Source: Acidobacteriaceae bacterium | Lineage (GTDB): Bacteria > Acidobacteriota > Terriglobia > Terriglobales > Acidobacteriaceae | Direction of reading: 5' to 3' | Assembly: GCA_003132825.1 (NCBI GenBank) | Contig: PKYX01000483.1 | Span: 3,061 to 8,987 of the forward strand | DNA: 5,927 bases | Shown: positions 5,433 to 5,927 of the stretch, in pieces | Numbering within the stretch: position 1 is the stretch's first letter | Layout: the number at the start of each line of letters is the position of its first letter | Made by a program: the position numbers and the translations under genes | Notes under the pieces: model-generated | The model's input: the letters and a program-made list of their open reading frames with translations, nothing else | The model's database searches: none | What the model was told of the DNA's origin: nothing

Positions 5433-5927
5433 CTATCCTTCGGTACCTGTGGCTGCCTTCCCCTGATTGAGCATATCTTCCACTCTACGCAGGAGTTCCG
5501 AAGGAAGAAAAGGCTTTTCTAGAATGGTTGCGCCGGTCTTGATCAGTTCATGCAATTCGGGAAATTCCTCAGCAAAGCCGGTGATAAACAAGAATTTTGT
5601 CTCGGGGCGAGTCGCACGAACCTGCTCCGACAGCTGAAGACCGTTGAGCCAGGGCATCACAATATCACTCACTATAAGGTCTATTGTGCCATCGTGTTGC
5701 TGGCACAAGCGGAGTGCCTCTGCGCCATCGGCGGCAGGAAGAACGGAGAACCCGACCCCTTGGAGCGTCCGTTGCAGAAGGTTTCGAAGGTCGTGGTTGT
5801 CTTCGACTATCAAGATAGTGACGGAACGCTGCCGGGGCGGAGCGAGGTGAAGTCTCGAGTGCCGCGATTGAGTTTCTCTTGGGCGTCGTAGTTCCAACTC
5901 ACGCATCATCTGGCGAGCGAGTATGCG
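5433..5927 (-). CDS. Response-regulator receiver (REC) domain protein, 5' end uncertain/outside window
   Basis: This is a phospho-acceptor receiver domain, acting in a two-component relay in the cytoplasm. Numbering from the ATG at 5909 (158 residues), the acidic pocket is E36-D37 in LIVEDN, the phosphorylation site is D82 in SDIVMP, the switch Thr is T110 in FITGF, and the conserved Lys is K132 in EKPF. All are present, so it should be phosphorylatable. No output domain follows; the protein ends about 20 residues after the last helix. The frame stays open upstream of 5909 through the window edge (ARQ, then off-window), with no stop. It could be a single-domain regulator starting at ATG 5909 or 5906, or the C-terminal receiver of a hybrid histidine kinase. 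I saw no clear RBS before 5909. The IS91 remnant begins about 40 bp past its stop codon. Confidence 0.88.
   Translation of the reverse strand, partial: RILARQMMRELELRRPRETQSRHSRLHLAPPRQRSVTILIVEDNHDLRNLLQRTLQGVGFSVLPAADGAEALRLCQQHDGTIDLIVSDIVMPWLNGLQLSEQVRATRPETKFLFITGFAEEFPELHELIKTGATILEKPFLPSELLRRVEDMLNQGKAATGTEG

Noticed and set aside
1..5927. CRISPR array, tRNA, rRNA or riboswitch
   Set aside because: No regularly spaced repeats, cloverleaf-like segment or conserved RNA motif was seen by eye on either strand.

Overview
The window (about 55-58% G+C by eye) looks like chromosomal DNA of a soil-type bacterium. Acidobacteriota is my best guess, because FhlA-like GAF/sigma-54 activators, IS91-type transposase scars and this type of integrase C-terminus are familiar from that phylum. 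This is an inference from protein style; no rRNA or marker gene is present.

Left two thirds (1-4144, + strand): two sigma-54 enhancer-binding proteins (EBPs) lie in tandem. The first is cut by the left edge: its reading frame is open from base 2 and carries a GAF sensor domain, the sigma-54 AAA+ domain and a Fis-type helix-turn-helix. The second is complete, with PAS-GAF-AAA+-HTH architecture. The two AAA+ domains are very alike, so they are paralogues. Neither has a receiver domain, so both are probably controlled by ligand or redox signals sensed through GAF/PAS rather than by phosphorylation. Between them is a 441-bp gap rich in short dyads. It contains one plausible -24/-12 (sigma-54) promoter for the second gene, which suggests that one EBP may switch on the other or itself.

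Right third (4145-5432): no large intact gene. It holds two decayed mobile-element fragments on the minus strand. One is the C-terminal catalytic piece of a tyrosine recombinase (4152-4457). The other is an IS91-family (HUH/Y2) transposase remnant (about 5040-5392), broken by two 1-nt deletions and a nonsense codon and lacking several catalytic residues. Between them is a small, apparently intact gene for a 68-residue single-pass membrane protein with a good ribosome binding site.

Right edge (5433-5927, minus strand): a response-regulator receiver domain with all phosphorylation residues present. Its frame stays open to the window end, so it may be a stand-alone receiver or the C-terminus of a hybrid histidine kinase. 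The IS91 scar abuts its 3' end.

I see no CRISPR array, tRNA, rRNA or convincing new multi-gene system. The points most worth following are the EBP pair with its dyad-rich spacer, the Gly replacing the usual Glu after the Walker A lysine in the second EBP, and the parallel loss of catalytic residues in the two mobile-element remnants.
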